Source: Rhodospirillaceae bacterium (GTDB lineage: Bacteria > Pseudomonadota > Alphaproteobacteria > GCA-2731375). From it: a stretch of 64,000 bases of DNA. The position numbers and the translations under genes were made by a program. Below are positions 8,845 to 17,478 of this stretch, one piece after another. Every line of letters starts with the position of its first letter. The first letter of the stretch is position 1. The notes under the pieces are model-generated. The model was not told the DNA's origin and ran no database searches. It was given only the letters and a program-made list of their open reading frames with translations. The stretch lies in the NCBI GenBank assembly GCA_018701215.1, contig JABIWH010000006.1, positions 4,259 through 68,258 of the forward strand, in the 5' to 3' direction.

Positions 8845-9627
8845 ATGAATATCTCGGTCTTACAGTCCAATAACAGCACGCAGAATGATCCGGCCCAACA
8901 GCAGGCCCGCATTGATCTTGCCGCATCGCACCGCCTGGCTGTCCAGCACGGTCTGCACGAGGGCATCTTCAATCACTTCACCCTGGCCGTGCCGAACACC
9001 GATGACCGCTATTATCAGATCCCCTTTGGCCTGCACTGGTCCGAGGTCCGCGCCTCATCCTTCATGGAGGTGAGTTTTGAGGGCGAGGTGCTGGTGGGCG
9101 AGGGCGAGGTTGAACGCTCCGGCTATTGCATTCATGCGCCCATGCACCGCCTGTCGAAAGAAGCCGCCTGTGTGCTGCACACCCATATGCCCTTTGCCTC
9201 CGCCCTGTCGCGGCTAAAGGATCAACGCATTCTGCCCATCGGCCAGACTGAACTGGGTGTCGCCATGCAAACCGCCTATGACGACGAATACACCGGCCCC
9301 GCCTTTGATCCGGCCGAGGGCGAGCGTCTGCTGGAGGCAATTGGCGACAAGAAAATCCTGATGATGGCCAATCACGGCGCCGCCACGATTGGCCGCACCG
9401 TGGCCGACGCCTATGACCGCATGTACTATCTTGAGCGGGTGGCGCAGGTACAGCTCTATGCCATGTGGACCGGACAGCCCCTGCATGTGCTGAGCCAGGA
9501 GGTGATTGATAAATCCATCGCCGCCTTCAAGCAATCACCGACCTATTATGGCCGCTCCAACGCCGAGCATCATTTCGATGCCCTAAAACGCATGCTGGAC
9601 AAGGAACAGCCCGACTATAAGGATTAG
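8845..9627 (+). CDS. Class II aldolase/adducin family protein
   Basis: 260-residue member of the zinc-dependent fuculose-phosphate aldolase/adducin superfamily. The zinc-binding H-T-H-M-P pair is near residues 112-116 and the third histidine in M-A-N-H-G-A-A-T-I-G near 176; the N-terminal half carries the G-I-F-N-H-F-T-L substrate-loop pattern. Proteins like this act as aldolases, epimerases or decarboxylases on small (phospho)sugars or keto acids; adducin-like members of this subgroup are often unassigned. GGGGAG seven bases upstream favours the ATG at 8845 over a TTG at 8830. It converges on the TauD-family gene. Confidence 0.85.
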   Translation: MNISVLQSNNSTQNDPAQQQARIDLAASHRLAVQHGLHEGIFNHFTLAVPNTDDRYYQIPFGLHWSEVRASSFMEVSFEGEVLVGEGEVERSGYCIHAPMHRLSKEAACVLHTHMPFASALSRLKDQRILPIGQTELGVAMQTAYDDEYTGPAFDPAEGERLLEAIGDKKILMMANHGAATIGRTVADAYDRMYYLERVAQVQLYAMWTGQPLHVLSQEVIDKSIAAFKQSPTYYGRSNAEHHFDALKRMLDKEQPDYKD

Positions 9628-9643
9628 GCCGAAACGATCATTG

Positions 9644-10603
9644 TCAACGGCGCGCCAGTTCCTCTTCCACCGACAATATTGGCTCGCCCTCCAACGACAC
9701 CGACGGCGCGCCATCGACGCCGCAGGGTACGTCTCCGACCAAAGTGATGCGGTAAAGCTGGCGGTCGAAATTGGAATCGAAAATATCGTTGGGCGCCAAG
9801 TGCGCGGTAGCGCGGTTATCCCACATGGCGATATCGCCGGCGTTCCATTTGAAGCGCACGGTGAACTCTGTTCGCACCACGTGTTCCCACAGCATTTCCA
9901 ATAACCGCTGGCTTTCCCGGGGGCTGACCCCGACAATCGATTTCACGAATGACGGGCTGAGAAACAACAGACGCTCGCCGGATTCCGGATGCACGGTGAC
10001 CATTGGATGCTCTGTCTTCAAGGTCCGGCGTTTGACGCTTTTATCATATTCATCAACGGTTTTTGCACCGGCGGGCGGCGCGAAGGCATGGATGCAACGC
10101 AGACCATCGACCAGCTGCTTAATTGGCGCCGACAGCGCGTCGTAGGCGACGGCCAGATTGGTCCACATGGTATCACCGCCAAAAGGCGGCACGGTGACGC
10201 CGCGCAGGATCGAGGCCCGGGGCGGATTGACGGCGGCGGTTATATCGGTGTGCCAACCGACCCATGGGGTGGCCAGCCGTTCTTCGCGGTGACTGTTGGC
10301 GGTCCGGTTCTTGGCGATGGAGTAAATCTCGGGGTAGCCGTCCTCATGGCCGAACACGGCGTGGCCGATGGTCGGCTGCCCGAACTGGCGCGCGAAAGCA
10401 ACATGAGCGGCGTGATCGAGATTTTGTTGGCGGAAGAAGATCACCTTCCACTTCACCATGGCTTCGTTGATTTCCTGACGCAGCGCCGGGGCCAGCGGCT
10501 GGCTCAAATCCACACCCGAAATTTCCGCGCCGATGTGAAGGGTTTGCGGTGTGATGTTGATAGAAGCGCTTTCCCCGACCGTTTCCGGCGACACTGAAGT
10601 CAT
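9644..10603 (-). CDS. TauD/TfdA family Fe(II)/2-oxoglutarate dioxygenase
   Basis: 319 residues with the jelly-roll dioxygenase layout. The iron facial triad is visible as His118 and Asp120 in W-H-T-D, and the distal His268 in R-A-T-A-H-L-A; the 2-oxoglutarate-binding arginine follows in R-Q-L-Y-R-I-T-L. TauD-type enzymes hydroxylate sulfonates, phenoxyacids, alkyl sulfates or carnitine-like amines, and the substrate here is not predictable. No sulfonate transporter is adjacent. It stands alone on the minus strand between a convergent aldolase gene and the DsrE gene, with a 177-base leader in which I see nothing else. Confidence 0.9.
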   Translation of the reverse strand: MTSVSPETVGESASINITPQTLHIGAEISGVDLSQPLAPALRQEINEAMVKWKVIFFRQQNLDHAAHVAFARQFGQPTIGHAVFGHEDGYPEIYSIAKNRTANSHREERLATPWVGWHTDITAAVNPPRASILRGVTVPPFGGDTMWTNLAVAYDALSAPIKQLVDGLRCIHAFAPPAGAKTVDEYDKSVKRRTLKTEHPMVTVHPESGERLLFLSPSFVKSIVGVSPRESQRLLEMLWEHVVRTEFTVRFKWNAGDIAMWDNRATAHLAPNDIFDSNFDRQLYRITLVGDVPCGVDGAPSVSLEGEPILSVEEELARR

Positions 10604-10780
10604 GACTTATCCCCTGTATTCCCTCACCCCGGACCTAGGATGCAAGTCACAGCTTAGAACGCCTGATCATAACCGTCCAGATCACGCCACAATGAAGAAG
10701 CGGCGCCGACGAGAGCCCGAAACTGTCCTGGGACCTCATTCGGCGCCGCAGCTTAGCTTCAAATGAAACGTGGTCGGACG

Positions 10781-11140
10781 CTACATCAGAGTGACAGCCC
10801 CATTGTCCGTATATTCTATCACTCTCGGTATGCCGGCAAGCTCGGCACCGTCGATCAGGTCTTCGGCCTGTAGGCCATGCGCCGCCGCACACGCCGGGCA
10901 TACCCACAGCTTGCCGCCATTCTCCATCAGGGCATCGCGGAAAGTGCTGAGTGGGTTGTAGCCCGCCGCCTCGATCCCGTTGGCACCTTCCTTGGTTGCC
11001 AACTGGATTGCATCGGAAGTCAGGAACATGGTGGTTTCCCTGTCGCTGGCCGCCGCCGCGCTGGCCGCGAGAAAGGCGATCGTGGCCCGTTCCGCGTCGC
11101 TCTTACCAAATGCACAGTTGATCAATACCTTGCCACTCAT
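10781..11140 (-). CDS. DsrE family protein
   Basis: 119-residue protein beginning M-S-G-K-V-L-I-N-C-A-F-G-K. The alternating beta/alpha pattern, the TMFLTSDAIQLATKEGANG segment after residue 40 and the C-terminal C-P-A-C-A-A-A-H-G match the DsrE/DsrF-like fold used in sulfur-carrier and small redox proteins. Cys80/Cys83-type C-P-A-C is a plausible reactive site. A longer open frame runs upstream to 11428, but AGAGGAT eight bases before 11140 and the loss of protein-like character above it set the start here. Confidence 0.8.
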   Translation of the reverse strand: MSGKVLINCAFGKSDAERATIAFLAASAAAASDRETTMFLTSDAIQLATKEGANGIEAAGYNPLSTFRDALMENGGKLWVCPACAAAHGLQAEDLIDGAELAGIPRVIEYTDNGAVTLM

Positions 11141-11279
11141 TGTTCTTATCCTCTTAGGGTTTCCTCGGGTTAACGTCCGCCAACATTGCCCGCCCGGCGT
11201 CATTTCAGCGTGAGTTCCGGGCATCGGAAGCCGTGAATAAGGCGTGAGAAAACAGATGCTAATCGTTAGATTCTGACGC

Positions 11280-11660
11280 TTAAGCCGATGCCGGGGCCTC
11301 TGCCTCCAGGCCTGGATAGCCGTCGGGAAAGATGTGCATGCCGTCCGGCCCCAAGGGTAGGTCGATCGCCTCGACCACCGCATCAATAGGCAGGTCGCCA
11401 TATAGATGAGGGAATAGCTGCCCGCCACGGGATGCTTCCCATTTCAAGGCCGGGCCCAGCTTGTCCGCCGCCACGGCGAGCATGATCAGGCCCGCCTGTC
11501 CGGCACGGTGAATGGCGACGGAGGTGCGGACCTGGGCGAGGGTGGAGAAATGCATGAAGCCATCCCGCAGATCATCGGCGGACCCTGCATATGTACCCAG
11601 CCCTTGTGCTGCGCGCCAGGCCGCGTCCTCGCAGACGTGATAGATTGTTTTCTCGCTCAT
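11280..11660 (-). CDS. DUF952 domain-containing protein
   Basis: About 126 residues, small and soluble. The order I-Y-H-V near the start, D-G-F-M-H-F-S-T around residue 34 and L-F-P-H-L-Y-G-D-L near 84 is the signature of DUF952, a family distantly resembling ADP-ribose or tRNA-phosphate-processing folds but without a proven function. Its start ATG at 11660 overlaps the stop codon of the upstream SDR (ATGA, four bases), so the two are translationally coupled. Confidence 0.85.
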   Translation of the reverse strand: MSEKTIYHVCEDAAWRAAQGLGTYAGSADDLRDGFMHFSTLAQVRTSVAIHRAGQAGLIMLAVAADKLGPALKWEASRGGQLFPHLYGDLPIDAVVEAIDLPLGPDGMHIFPDGYPGLEAEAPASA

Positions 11661-12427
11661 GCCGCCATCCAACCGCCGTCCACCATCAGGTTTTCGCCGG
11701 TAATATAGCGCGCCTCGTCGCTGGCGAGAAAGGCCACGGCGGAGGCGACATCATCGGGTTGGCCCAGGCGCGGCAGAGGCGTGCGGCGTTCTGAATAGTC
11801 GATTAGCGCCGCTTCGTTGGCCCGGCCCGGCTTGCCGGTGACAATCTTGCCCGGTGCCACGGCATTACAGATGATTTGCCGGGCGCCATAGTCGGCGGCA
11901 ATCTGCCGGGTCATGTACACCACCGCCGCCTTGCCCGTGCCATAGGCAATGTCGCCGGGCGAGGAAATCATGCCGTGTTGGGAGGAAATATTGACAATCC
12001 GCCCGCGCGCCTCGGCCCGTGGCTCCTGAGTTAGAAACTGTTGCACCGCGCGCTTGCAGCCCAGAAACACGCCCTTGGCATTGACGGCAATGACCTGGTC
12101 CCATTCGTCTTCCGCCGTGTCCAGCAATGGCTTGCCCACTGATATGGCGGCGTTGTTGATCATCACATCCAGGCGGCCATGTTCGGCTACGACGCCACTG
12201 ACGGCCCGGTCCAGATCATCCCACGCGGTCACATCCCCGGGCACGAAAGAGGCCGTGCCGCCGGCTTCAATGATCTCCGTCACAGTGGGGCGCCCGCCTT
12301 CGCGTACCTCTTCGGTCCGATCAAAGATCGTTACCGCCGCGCCCTCGGCCGCAAGCTGGCGGCAGATAGCTCGGCCAATGCCCGATGATCCGCCCGTGAC
12401 GATGACCGCTTTGTTTTCAAATCGCAT
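11657..12427 (-). CDS. SDR family oxidoreductase
   Basis: 256-residue classical SDR. TGGSSGIG at residues 11-18 binds the dinucleotide, N-N-A-A at 91-94 is a slight variant of NNAG, and Tyr162/Lys166 (Y-G-T-G-K) are the catalytic pair. The C-terminus Y-I-T-G-E-N-L-M-V-D-G-G-W is typical of FabG-like enzymes. A strong AAGGAGAT lies six bases upstream of the start. It leads a two-gene unit with the DUF952 gene through a four-base overlap. Substrate unknown. Confidence 0.9.
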   Translation of the reverse strand: MRFENKAVIVTGGSSGIGRAICRQLAAEGAAVTIFDRTEEVREGGRPTVTEIIEAGGTASFVPGDVTAWDDLDRAVSGVVAEHGRLDVMINNAAISVGKPLLDTAEDEWDQVIAVNAKGVFLGCKRAVQQFLTQEPRAEARGRIVNISSQHGMISSPGDIAYGTGKAAVVYMTRQIAADYGARQIICNAVAPGKIVTGKPGRANEAALIDYSERRTPLPRLGQPDDVASAVAFLASDEARYITGENLMVDGGWMAA

Positions 12428-12439
12428 AAAGCATCTCCT

Positions 12440-12862
12440 TCAATCGTGTGATGTCACGCGGCCACGGGTTTTTTTCACGTTACCGCGTTTTTTCTTGCTA
12501 TCCATCCGCCGGCGCTTGGCGCCCATACTTGGCTTGGTCGGACGGCGGTGTTTCGGCGGCGTCGCGGCCTTGCGGATCAGATCGACCAGACGCGCCACGG
12601 CATCCTGTCGGTTGCGCTCCTGGCTACGGTATTGGCTGGCGGTCAACACGATAACGCCGGCCTGGGTCATGCGGCTGCCCGCGATCACACGGAGGCGGCG
12701 CAACACGGAAGGTGTGAGCGCAGGACTATGGGCGGCGTCAAAACGCAATTGCACCGCCGTGGCGACCTTGTTCACATTCTGCCCGCCCGGACCCGGCGCG
12801 CGGATAAAGCGCTCCTCAATCTCGTCCTCGGACAGTTGGATATGTTCGGTAACCTGTATCAT
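12440..12862 (-). CDS. arfB: Alternative ribosome-rescue peptidyl-tRNA hydrolase ArfB
   Basis: 140 residues with the release-factor GGQ motif in R-A-P-G-P-G-G-Q-N-V-N-K near residues 19-30 and a strongly basic C-terminal tail (P-S-M-G-A-K-R-R-R-M-D-S-K-K-K-R). This is the YaeJ/ArfB layout: the tail enters the empty mRNA channel of a stalled ribosome and GGQ hydrolyses the peptidyl-tRNA. Size agrees with family members. It sits just upstream of the SDR/DUF952 pair on the same strand with a 12-base gap to the SDR start. Confidence 0.93.
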   Translation of the reverse strand: MIQVTEHIQLSEDEIEERFIRAPGPGGQNVNKVATAVQLRFDAAHSPALTPSVLRRLRVIAGSRMTQAGVIVLTASQYRSQERNRQDAVARLVDLIRKAATPPKHRRPTKPSMGAKRRRMDSKKKRGNVKKTRGRVTSHD

Positions 12863-12959
12863 GGCCTCTATTCGCGTCGATATCGCCTTTCATTCAGCAA
12901 GGTAGTTGTCATAGCGGCGCGCCCTTGGCAAGATCACGGCCAAATGGAGGGACCTTATC

Positions 12960-13595
12960 TTGATACATGAACTACGCATCTACACCTTGTGGCCGGGCAA
13001 GGTGCCGGAATTTCTAAAACTGGCCGAGGAACGCGCCATGGTGATCCGAGGCGATGACTGCGGCAAATGCGAAGGCTATTGGTTCACCGAATTCGGCACC
13101 CTGAACCAGATTGCCCATCTTTGGTCCTATGACGACCTCAACGCACGGGCCGATGCCCGCGCCCGGCTGGGACAGAATCCGGACTGGGTCAAGGATTATG
13201 TGGCCCATGTGAAGCCATTGATCCGACGCCAGCAAATCCGCTTGATGCACCCGCGTTTGCCCCTCAAGCCGGTTGCCGGCGAGGGCCACGTATATGAATA
13301 CCGCTACTACAAGACCCACATGGGCGCGGCTCCTGCCTTCATCAAAGCCATCTCCGAGGCCATGCCGGCGCGGGAGCGTCATTCACAAAACGTCTGCCTG
13401 TGGCAAACGGAGGCCGAGGACCCCAACGAGGTCTCGCATCTTTGGGTCTATGATAGTCTGGCGCAGCGAGCCGAGGCCCGCGCCAATGCCATGGCCGATC
13501 CTGATTGGCAGGCCTTTTTGGGTAAGGCCGGGCAGCATCTTGAAGAGATGCGGAACATGCTGTTGCTGCCGGCATCCTTTTCACCACTCAAATAA
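12960..13595 (+). CDS. NIPSNAP family protein with two NIPSNAP domains
   Basis: 211 residues made of two ferredoxin-like halves: residues 1 to about 100 beginning I-H-E-L-R-I-Y-T-L-W-P-G-K, and about 108 to 205 beginning V-Y-E-Y-R-Y-Y-K-T-H-M-G. Each half has the N-x-I-x-H-L-W-x-Y-D-motif late in the domain (N-Q-I-A-H-L-W-S-Y-D and N-E-V-S-H-L-W-V-Y-D), so it is an internal duplication. Bacterial members have no proven enzymatic role. The start is a TTG at 12960 with GGAGG nine bases upstream. It probably shares a transcript with the SMP-30 gene 15 bases downstream. Confidence 0.88.
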   Translation: MIHELRIYTLWPGKVPEFLKLAEERAMVIRGDDCGKCEGYWFTEFGTLNQIAHLWSYDDLNARADARARLGQNPDWVKDYVAHVKPLIRRQQIRLMHPRLPLKPVAGEGHVYEYRYYKTHMGAAPAFIKAISEAMPARERHSQNVCLWQTEAEDPNEVSHLWVYDSLAQRAEARANAMADPDWQAFLGKAGQHLEEMRNMLLLPASFSPLK

Positions 13596-13610
13596 CGACA
13601 AAATATAGGC

Positions 13611-14540
13611 GTGCAAATGACCCAATTCAGAGAAATCACCTCCGGCCTGCGTTTTCCCGAAGGCCCCATCGCCATGCCAGACGGCAGCGTCATCCTGGTC
13701 GAGATCGAGCGTCAGACCCTGACCCGTGTATTGCCCGACGGCAGCCAGGAGATCATCGCCAAGACAGGCGGCGGTCCCAACGGCGCGGCCATGGGTCCCG
13801 ACGGCAAATGCTATATTTGCAACAACGGCGGCTTCAACTGGGGCACCGATGACGGCATCCTGCATACCATCGGCGCTTCCGATGACTATGTTACCGGCTC
13901 CATCCAGCGGGTCGATCTGGAAACCGGCGAAATCGAAACCCTGTACACCGAGTGCGACGGCAACCGCCTGTGCGGTCCCAACGATATCGTGTTCGATAAG
14001 GCCGGAAATTTCTGGTTCACGGATCTGGGCAAGGCGCGGCCGCGGGACCTGGACCGTGGCGCGGTCTATTACGCACGCTCCGACGGCAGCCTGATTGTCG
14101 AGGCGATCCACCCCCTGTTCATGCCCAACGGCATCGGTCTGTCGCCCGACGATGGCCGGGTCTATGCGGCGGAGACGGATGCAGCCCGCCTGGTCGCCTG
14201 GGATATCGTCGGCGAGGGCGAAGTGGCGAAAAAACCCTGGCCCGCAGTAGGCTGGGGCGATTTGATCATGGCACCCGAGGGAAATGTGCGTTTCGATTCC
14301 CTGGCCCTGGAGGCCAACGGCAATATCTGTGTCGCCACCTTGATGACCGGAGGCATCACCGTTGCCGCGCCGTCAGGGGGCATTGTGGAGTTCATTCCCA
14401 TGCCCGACGTCATGACCACCAACATCTGCTTTGGCGGCCCGGATCTGAAAACAGCGTTTATCACCTTGTCAGGCACCGGCAAACTGGTTGCCATGGATTG
14501 GCCGCGCCCCGGTCTGCCATTGCATTTCCTGAACAAATAG
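13611..14540 (+). CDS. SMP-30/gluconolactonase/LRE family protein
   Basis: Six-bladed beta-propeller hydrolase of about 308 residues. The metal-binding residues are recognisable: Glu in F-P-E-G-P near residue 17, Asn in C-G-P-N-D near 125 and Asp/Asn in M-P-N-G-I-G-L-S-P-D near 173. Such proteins open lactones (gluconolactone and others) with a divalent metal. The start may be the GTG at 13611 or the ATG two codons later. It follows the NIPSNAP gene and ends ten bases from the convergent MaoC gene. Confidence 0.88.
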   Translation: MQMTQFREITSGLRFPEGPIAMPDGSVILVEIERQTLTRVLPDGSQEIIAKTGGGPNGAAMGPDGKCYICNNGGFNWGTDDGILHTIGASDDYVTGSIQRVDLETGEIETLYTECDGNRLCGPNDIVFDKAGNFWFTDLGKARPRDLDRGAVYYARSDGSLIVEAIHPLFMPNGIGLSPDDGRVYAAETDAARLVAWDIVGEGEVAKKPWPAVGWGDLIMAPEGNVRFDSLALEANGNICVATLMTGGITVAAPSGGIVEFIPMPDVMTTNICFGGPDLKTAFITLSGTGKLVAMDWPRPGLPLHFLNK

Positions 14541-14549
14541 ATCCGGCGA

Positions 14550-15011
14550 TCAGGCTTCGGCATCGCCGTTGCGCAACGGCATGGTGTAGGTCGTGGCCGT
14601 TCCCACGACACAGTCTTCGCCATTCGCATTGCGGATAATGGTTTCGAGCTGGCAAATCGCCTTGTCGGGCCGGACGTCGATGGCCCTCACCGTCGCCGTG
14701 ATGGTCTCGCCGACGCCGACGGCTTTGACAAACTTCCAGTTGGTTTCAAGGAACACTGTGCCGGGGCCGGGCATATCCTCGGCCACGACCGCATTGAAAA
14801 GCCCCGTGGTAACGCCGCCCTGCACGATCAATTTGCCGAACGGCGTGGCTACCGCCAATGCCTCGTCATAGTGAATGGGATTGCGGTCACCGGTCATCTC
14901 GGTGAACATTTCGATGTCCCGCATGCGCGTGGTGCGGCTGCGTTGCGCCGTGGTCCCAGCTATGGGCTGTCCGGCGATGGTTTGCGCCCAAGGTGAGTTT
15001 TCGGTGGTCAT
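14550..15011 (-). CDS. MaoC-like (R)-specific enoyl-CoA hydratase
   Basis: 153-residue single hot-dog-fold protein. The hydratase-2 motif is present as F-T-E-M-T-G-D-R-N-P-I-H-Y-D near residues 36-50, containing the catalytic Asp and His, followed by F-G-K-L-I-V-Q-G-G. It should hydrate a trans-2-enoyl-CoA or a related thioester. It is the last gene of a minus-strand run (OsmC, flavin monooxygenase, FAD oxidoreductase, MaoC) with an 11-base gap to the gene before it. GGAG eight bases upstream supports the start. Confidence 0.88.
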   Translation of the reverse strand: MTTENSPWAQTIAGQPIAGTTAQRSRTTRMRDIEMFTEMTGDRNPIHYDEALAVATPFGKLIVQGGVTTGLFNAVVAEDMPGPGTVFLETNWKFVKAVGVGETITATVRAIDVRPDKAICQLETIIRNANGEDCVVGTATTYTMPLRNGDAEA

Positions 15012-15022
15012 TGTGCTCGCTC

Positions 15023-16195
15023 CTATGCCGCCAGAGGATGGTACGCCGAAAACCCGGCGACATGGTTGGCTTCCGTCTTCATGGCATCGCTCAATTGGCC
15101 ATGCAGAAGCTTGATTTCATCAAGATCCCATTGGAAAGATGCGATGGCGTTGGTCACATCAAACAGCGGCCTGGAAAGCGTGTCCCGTTCGTCCTGGTAT
15201 TGCGCCAAAGCTTGTATGGATCCGGCGCAAACAGCCTGCGAGAGCAGCTCGGCATCGCGGAAGGCATCGGTGATGCCGTGGGCGGTCAAGGGATCCTTGA
15301 AATATCCCGCATCGCCGTCCAGGGCCCAACCAGGACCGTATGACTGCCGGAAATAGCCGCATCCGCCCGAAAATCCGCGCAAACGGCCAAGCATGCGGGC
15401 ATTGTCGAGAGCATCTCTCAAGGCAGGCGAATTGGCCGCCGCCATGCGCGAAAAGCCGCCCGTCAAATCTCTGCGAAACGTGCTGGCGAATTGATCATGA
15501 TGCACGCCAACGAAGACACAGTGTTGATTGTCATTGGTGGGTATGACGCCCGCGGCGGTGCCGTCTTCGAAATACCAATGATAACCATCATTCGCCAGGC
15601 CTTCGAAATAGCCGTAGACATAACCGGAGCTTTCCGGACCCTGGACGTAGGTTCGCGCCCCCGCCCGCCGGGCAACGACTGATTGTCGGCCATCGGCGCC
15701 GATCACGACACCGGCGCGAACGGTGGCGACCTTCCCGCTGGCATCCTTCAAATGCACGCCGGTAACTTGGCCATCCAGAGCAAATTGCAGATTGGTCAGC
15801 GTGACGCCATGGCGAACGTCGACGCCGGCTTCTTTTGCCGCGTCCACCAATACCCGGTCGAGAACAGTACGGCGCGGCGCACAGAGATATTCAACGCCGT
15901 GTTCAGGCTTGATATTCACCTGCACCGCCTGGTCTCCATAATGGAAGGCGGTCTGTGTTACCGCCGGTGTGCCCGCCGCCATGACCTCGCCCAGCACGCC
16001 CCAGCGCGCCAGCTGCAAAACACCGGCCCGCATCAGGGCGTGGGTCGAGACCACGTCGCTGCCATATTGCTGCCGGTCAACCAACAGGACGTTGGCGCCG
16101 GCACGGGCCAATAGCATCGCCGTTGCAGCGCCGGCGCAGCGCGCACCGACAATCACGGCGTCATACGAAGGCTCGTAATTTTGGATATCTGACAT
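15023..16195 (-). CDS. FAD-dependent oxidoreductase (geranylgeranyl-reductase/monooxygenase-like)
   Basis: 390 residues with an N-terminal FAD-binding Rossmann motif V-I-V-G-A-R-C-A-G-A near 14-23 and the second flavin motif G-D-A-G-Y-F-K-D-P-L near residue 300, preceded by V-I-G-A-D-G-R-Q-S-V, the DG motif of PHBH-fold hydroxylases and reductases. The replacement of GxGxxG by GARCAG is common in the geranylgeranyl-reductase-like branch. GGGGAG eight bases upstream favours the ATG at 16195. It lies ten bases behind the flavin monooxygenase gene in the same transcript; what the two oxidise is unknown. Confidence 0.85.
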   Translation of the reverse strand: MSDIQNYEPSYDAVIVGARCAGAATAMLLARAGANVLLVDRQQYGSDVVSTHALMRAGVLQLARWGVLGEVMAAGTPAVTQTAFHYGDQAVQVNIKPEHGVEYLCAPRRTVLDRVLVDAAKEAGVDVRHGVTLTNLQFALDGQVTGVHLKDASGKVATVRAGVVIGADGRQSVVARRAGARTYVQGPESSGYVYGYFEGLANDGYHWYFEDGTAAGVIPTNDNQHCVFVGVHHDQFASTFRRDLTGGFSRMAAANSPALRDALDNARMLGRLRGFSGGCGYFRQSYGPGWALDGDAGYFKDPLTAHGITDAFRDAELLSQAVCAGSIQALAQYQDERDTLSRPLFDVTNAIASFQWDLDEIKLLHGQLSDAMKTEANHVAGFSAYHPLAA

Positions 16196-16208
16196 CAATT
16201 CAACTCCC

Positions 16209-17450
16209 CTATGCAGCCGCGCGGTGCAGCCCGGAATTCAGATGTTCGACCAGGTCGCGGGCATCGTCGCCCGCACCGTCGATAAAGGATGATTTGCGCC
16301 GGCGCAGGAATGGCAGCCCCATCACGTACATGCCGGGTGCATCGACCACGCCGCCGTCGTGGCGAATGCGGCCCTTGCGGTCAAGCACGGGCACATGCAG
16401 CCAGGAATAGTCCGGGCGATAGCCCGTGGCCCAGAGAACCGTCTTGATACCTGCGTCCGCCAGCGTCATGTTCAGCCGGGGCTCAGCGCTTATCGCGGTC
16501 GGGGCGAAACGGTGCGCGGCATCAAACTCCGCCGCCACGCCGTTCGCGGTGACCCATTGATCGATGCTATCGAGCAGGCGGTTCATCTTCAGATCCGCCA
16601 GCGCGCATTGATTGCCCAGGGCGCCCGAGAACTGCGCCTTGCCATCGCACAATCCCGACAGGCGGCCGACAATCTCGATCCCCATGCCGCGCAGGGCGTT
16701 GAGATCCAGGGTCATATGTTCCGGCGTGCCGACCAGCTGCAGAGACGGCAGACGCCGGGCCCGCCTGATGTCATCGACCTCGTCATGGCGCATATCCATC
16801 ATACCGATGGCGTCCATCCACCATTTGATATCGCGGCCCCGATAGAGGCGCGGCAGTCGAACATGTTCGCCAACCGCCAAGGTGACTTGCCGGCCAGAGG
16901 CCTGGATCTCCCTGGCCAATTGAACGCCGGTCGCCGAGGCCCCGACAACCATGACGCCGCCGACGGCTAGTTGATCGGGGTTGCGGTACTGCATGGGCGT
17001 TATGCTTGCGATCAACCCCGGCAACGCCTGGGCAACCTTTGGCGCGGTCGCGATGTTACAAGCACCATTGGCCAGGACCAGGCACCGGCAGCGCCATTCA
17101 CCTCTGTCCGTGGTGACCACGTAGCCGCCGTCCAATGGTCGAACTGATATCACCTTGGTATTGTCCTGTACGGGCGCACCAGTGCTATCGGCATAGCCCT
17201 GAAGAAAGCGGACGACCTCCGCCATGTTCATATAGCCATCCGGGTCGTTGCCATTGTAGGCATGACCTGGAAGACGGCTCTGCCAATTCGGGGTCAGCAG
17301 CCGCAGCGAATCCCAGCGCTCCTTGGCCCAGGAGTTGGCGACCTCACCCCGCTCGATCAACACATGGTCGATCGAGCGGTGGCTGAGATGCTTGGAGAAG
17401 GCGAGCCCGGATTGCCCGGCGCCGATGATGACGGTCGTGGTGTATTTCAT
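16209..17450 (-). CDS. Flavin-containing monooxygenase-type NAD(P)/FAD oxidoreductase
   Basis: 413 residues beginning M-K-Y-T-T-T-V-I-I-G-A-G-Q-S-G-L with the FAD Rossmann motif at 9-14 and a second, NADPH-binding one at G-A-S-A-T-G near residue 170. The C-terminal A-T-G-Y-R-P-D-Y-S-W is the conserved end motif of FMO-like enzymes. An open frame extends upstream to 17594, but it covers the end of the OsmC gene, and AGGAG eight bases before 17450 fixes the start. It probably oxygenates N, S or carbonyl groups of a small molecule. Confidence 0.87.
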   Translation of the reverse strand: MKYTTTVIIGAGQSGLAFSKHLSHRSIDHVLIERGEVANSWAKERWDSLRLLTPNWQSRLPGHAYNGNDPDGYMNMAEVVRFLQGYADSTGAPVQDNTKVISVRPLDGGYVVTTDRGEWRCRCLVLANGACNIATAPKVAQALPGLIASITPMQYRNPDQLAVGGVMVVGASATGVQLAREIQASGRQVTLAVGEHVRLPRLYRGRDIKWWMDAIGMMDMRHDEVDDIRRARRLPSLQLVGTPEHMTLDLNALRGMGIEIVGRLSGLCDGKAQFSGALGNQCALADLKMNRLLDSIDQWVTANGVAAEFDAAHRFAPTAISAEPRLNMTLADAGIKTVLWATGYRPDYSWLHVPVLDRKGRIRHDGGVVDAPGMYVMGLPFLRRRKSSFIDGAGDDARDLVEHLNSGLHRAAA

Positions 17451-17478
17451 GACACTCGCTCCTGTTGGGTAATCAGCG

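Noticed and set aside
10781..11428. A 215-residue protein ending in the DsrE domain
   Set aside because: The N-terminal 96 residues overlap the DUF952 gene in another frame and look random; a good ribosome-binding site precedes 11140.
12054..12905. A 283-residue plus-strand frame opposite the SDR and arfB
   Set aside because: Low-complexity Ser/Thr/Arg-rich antisense translation; both genes on the other strand are well supported.
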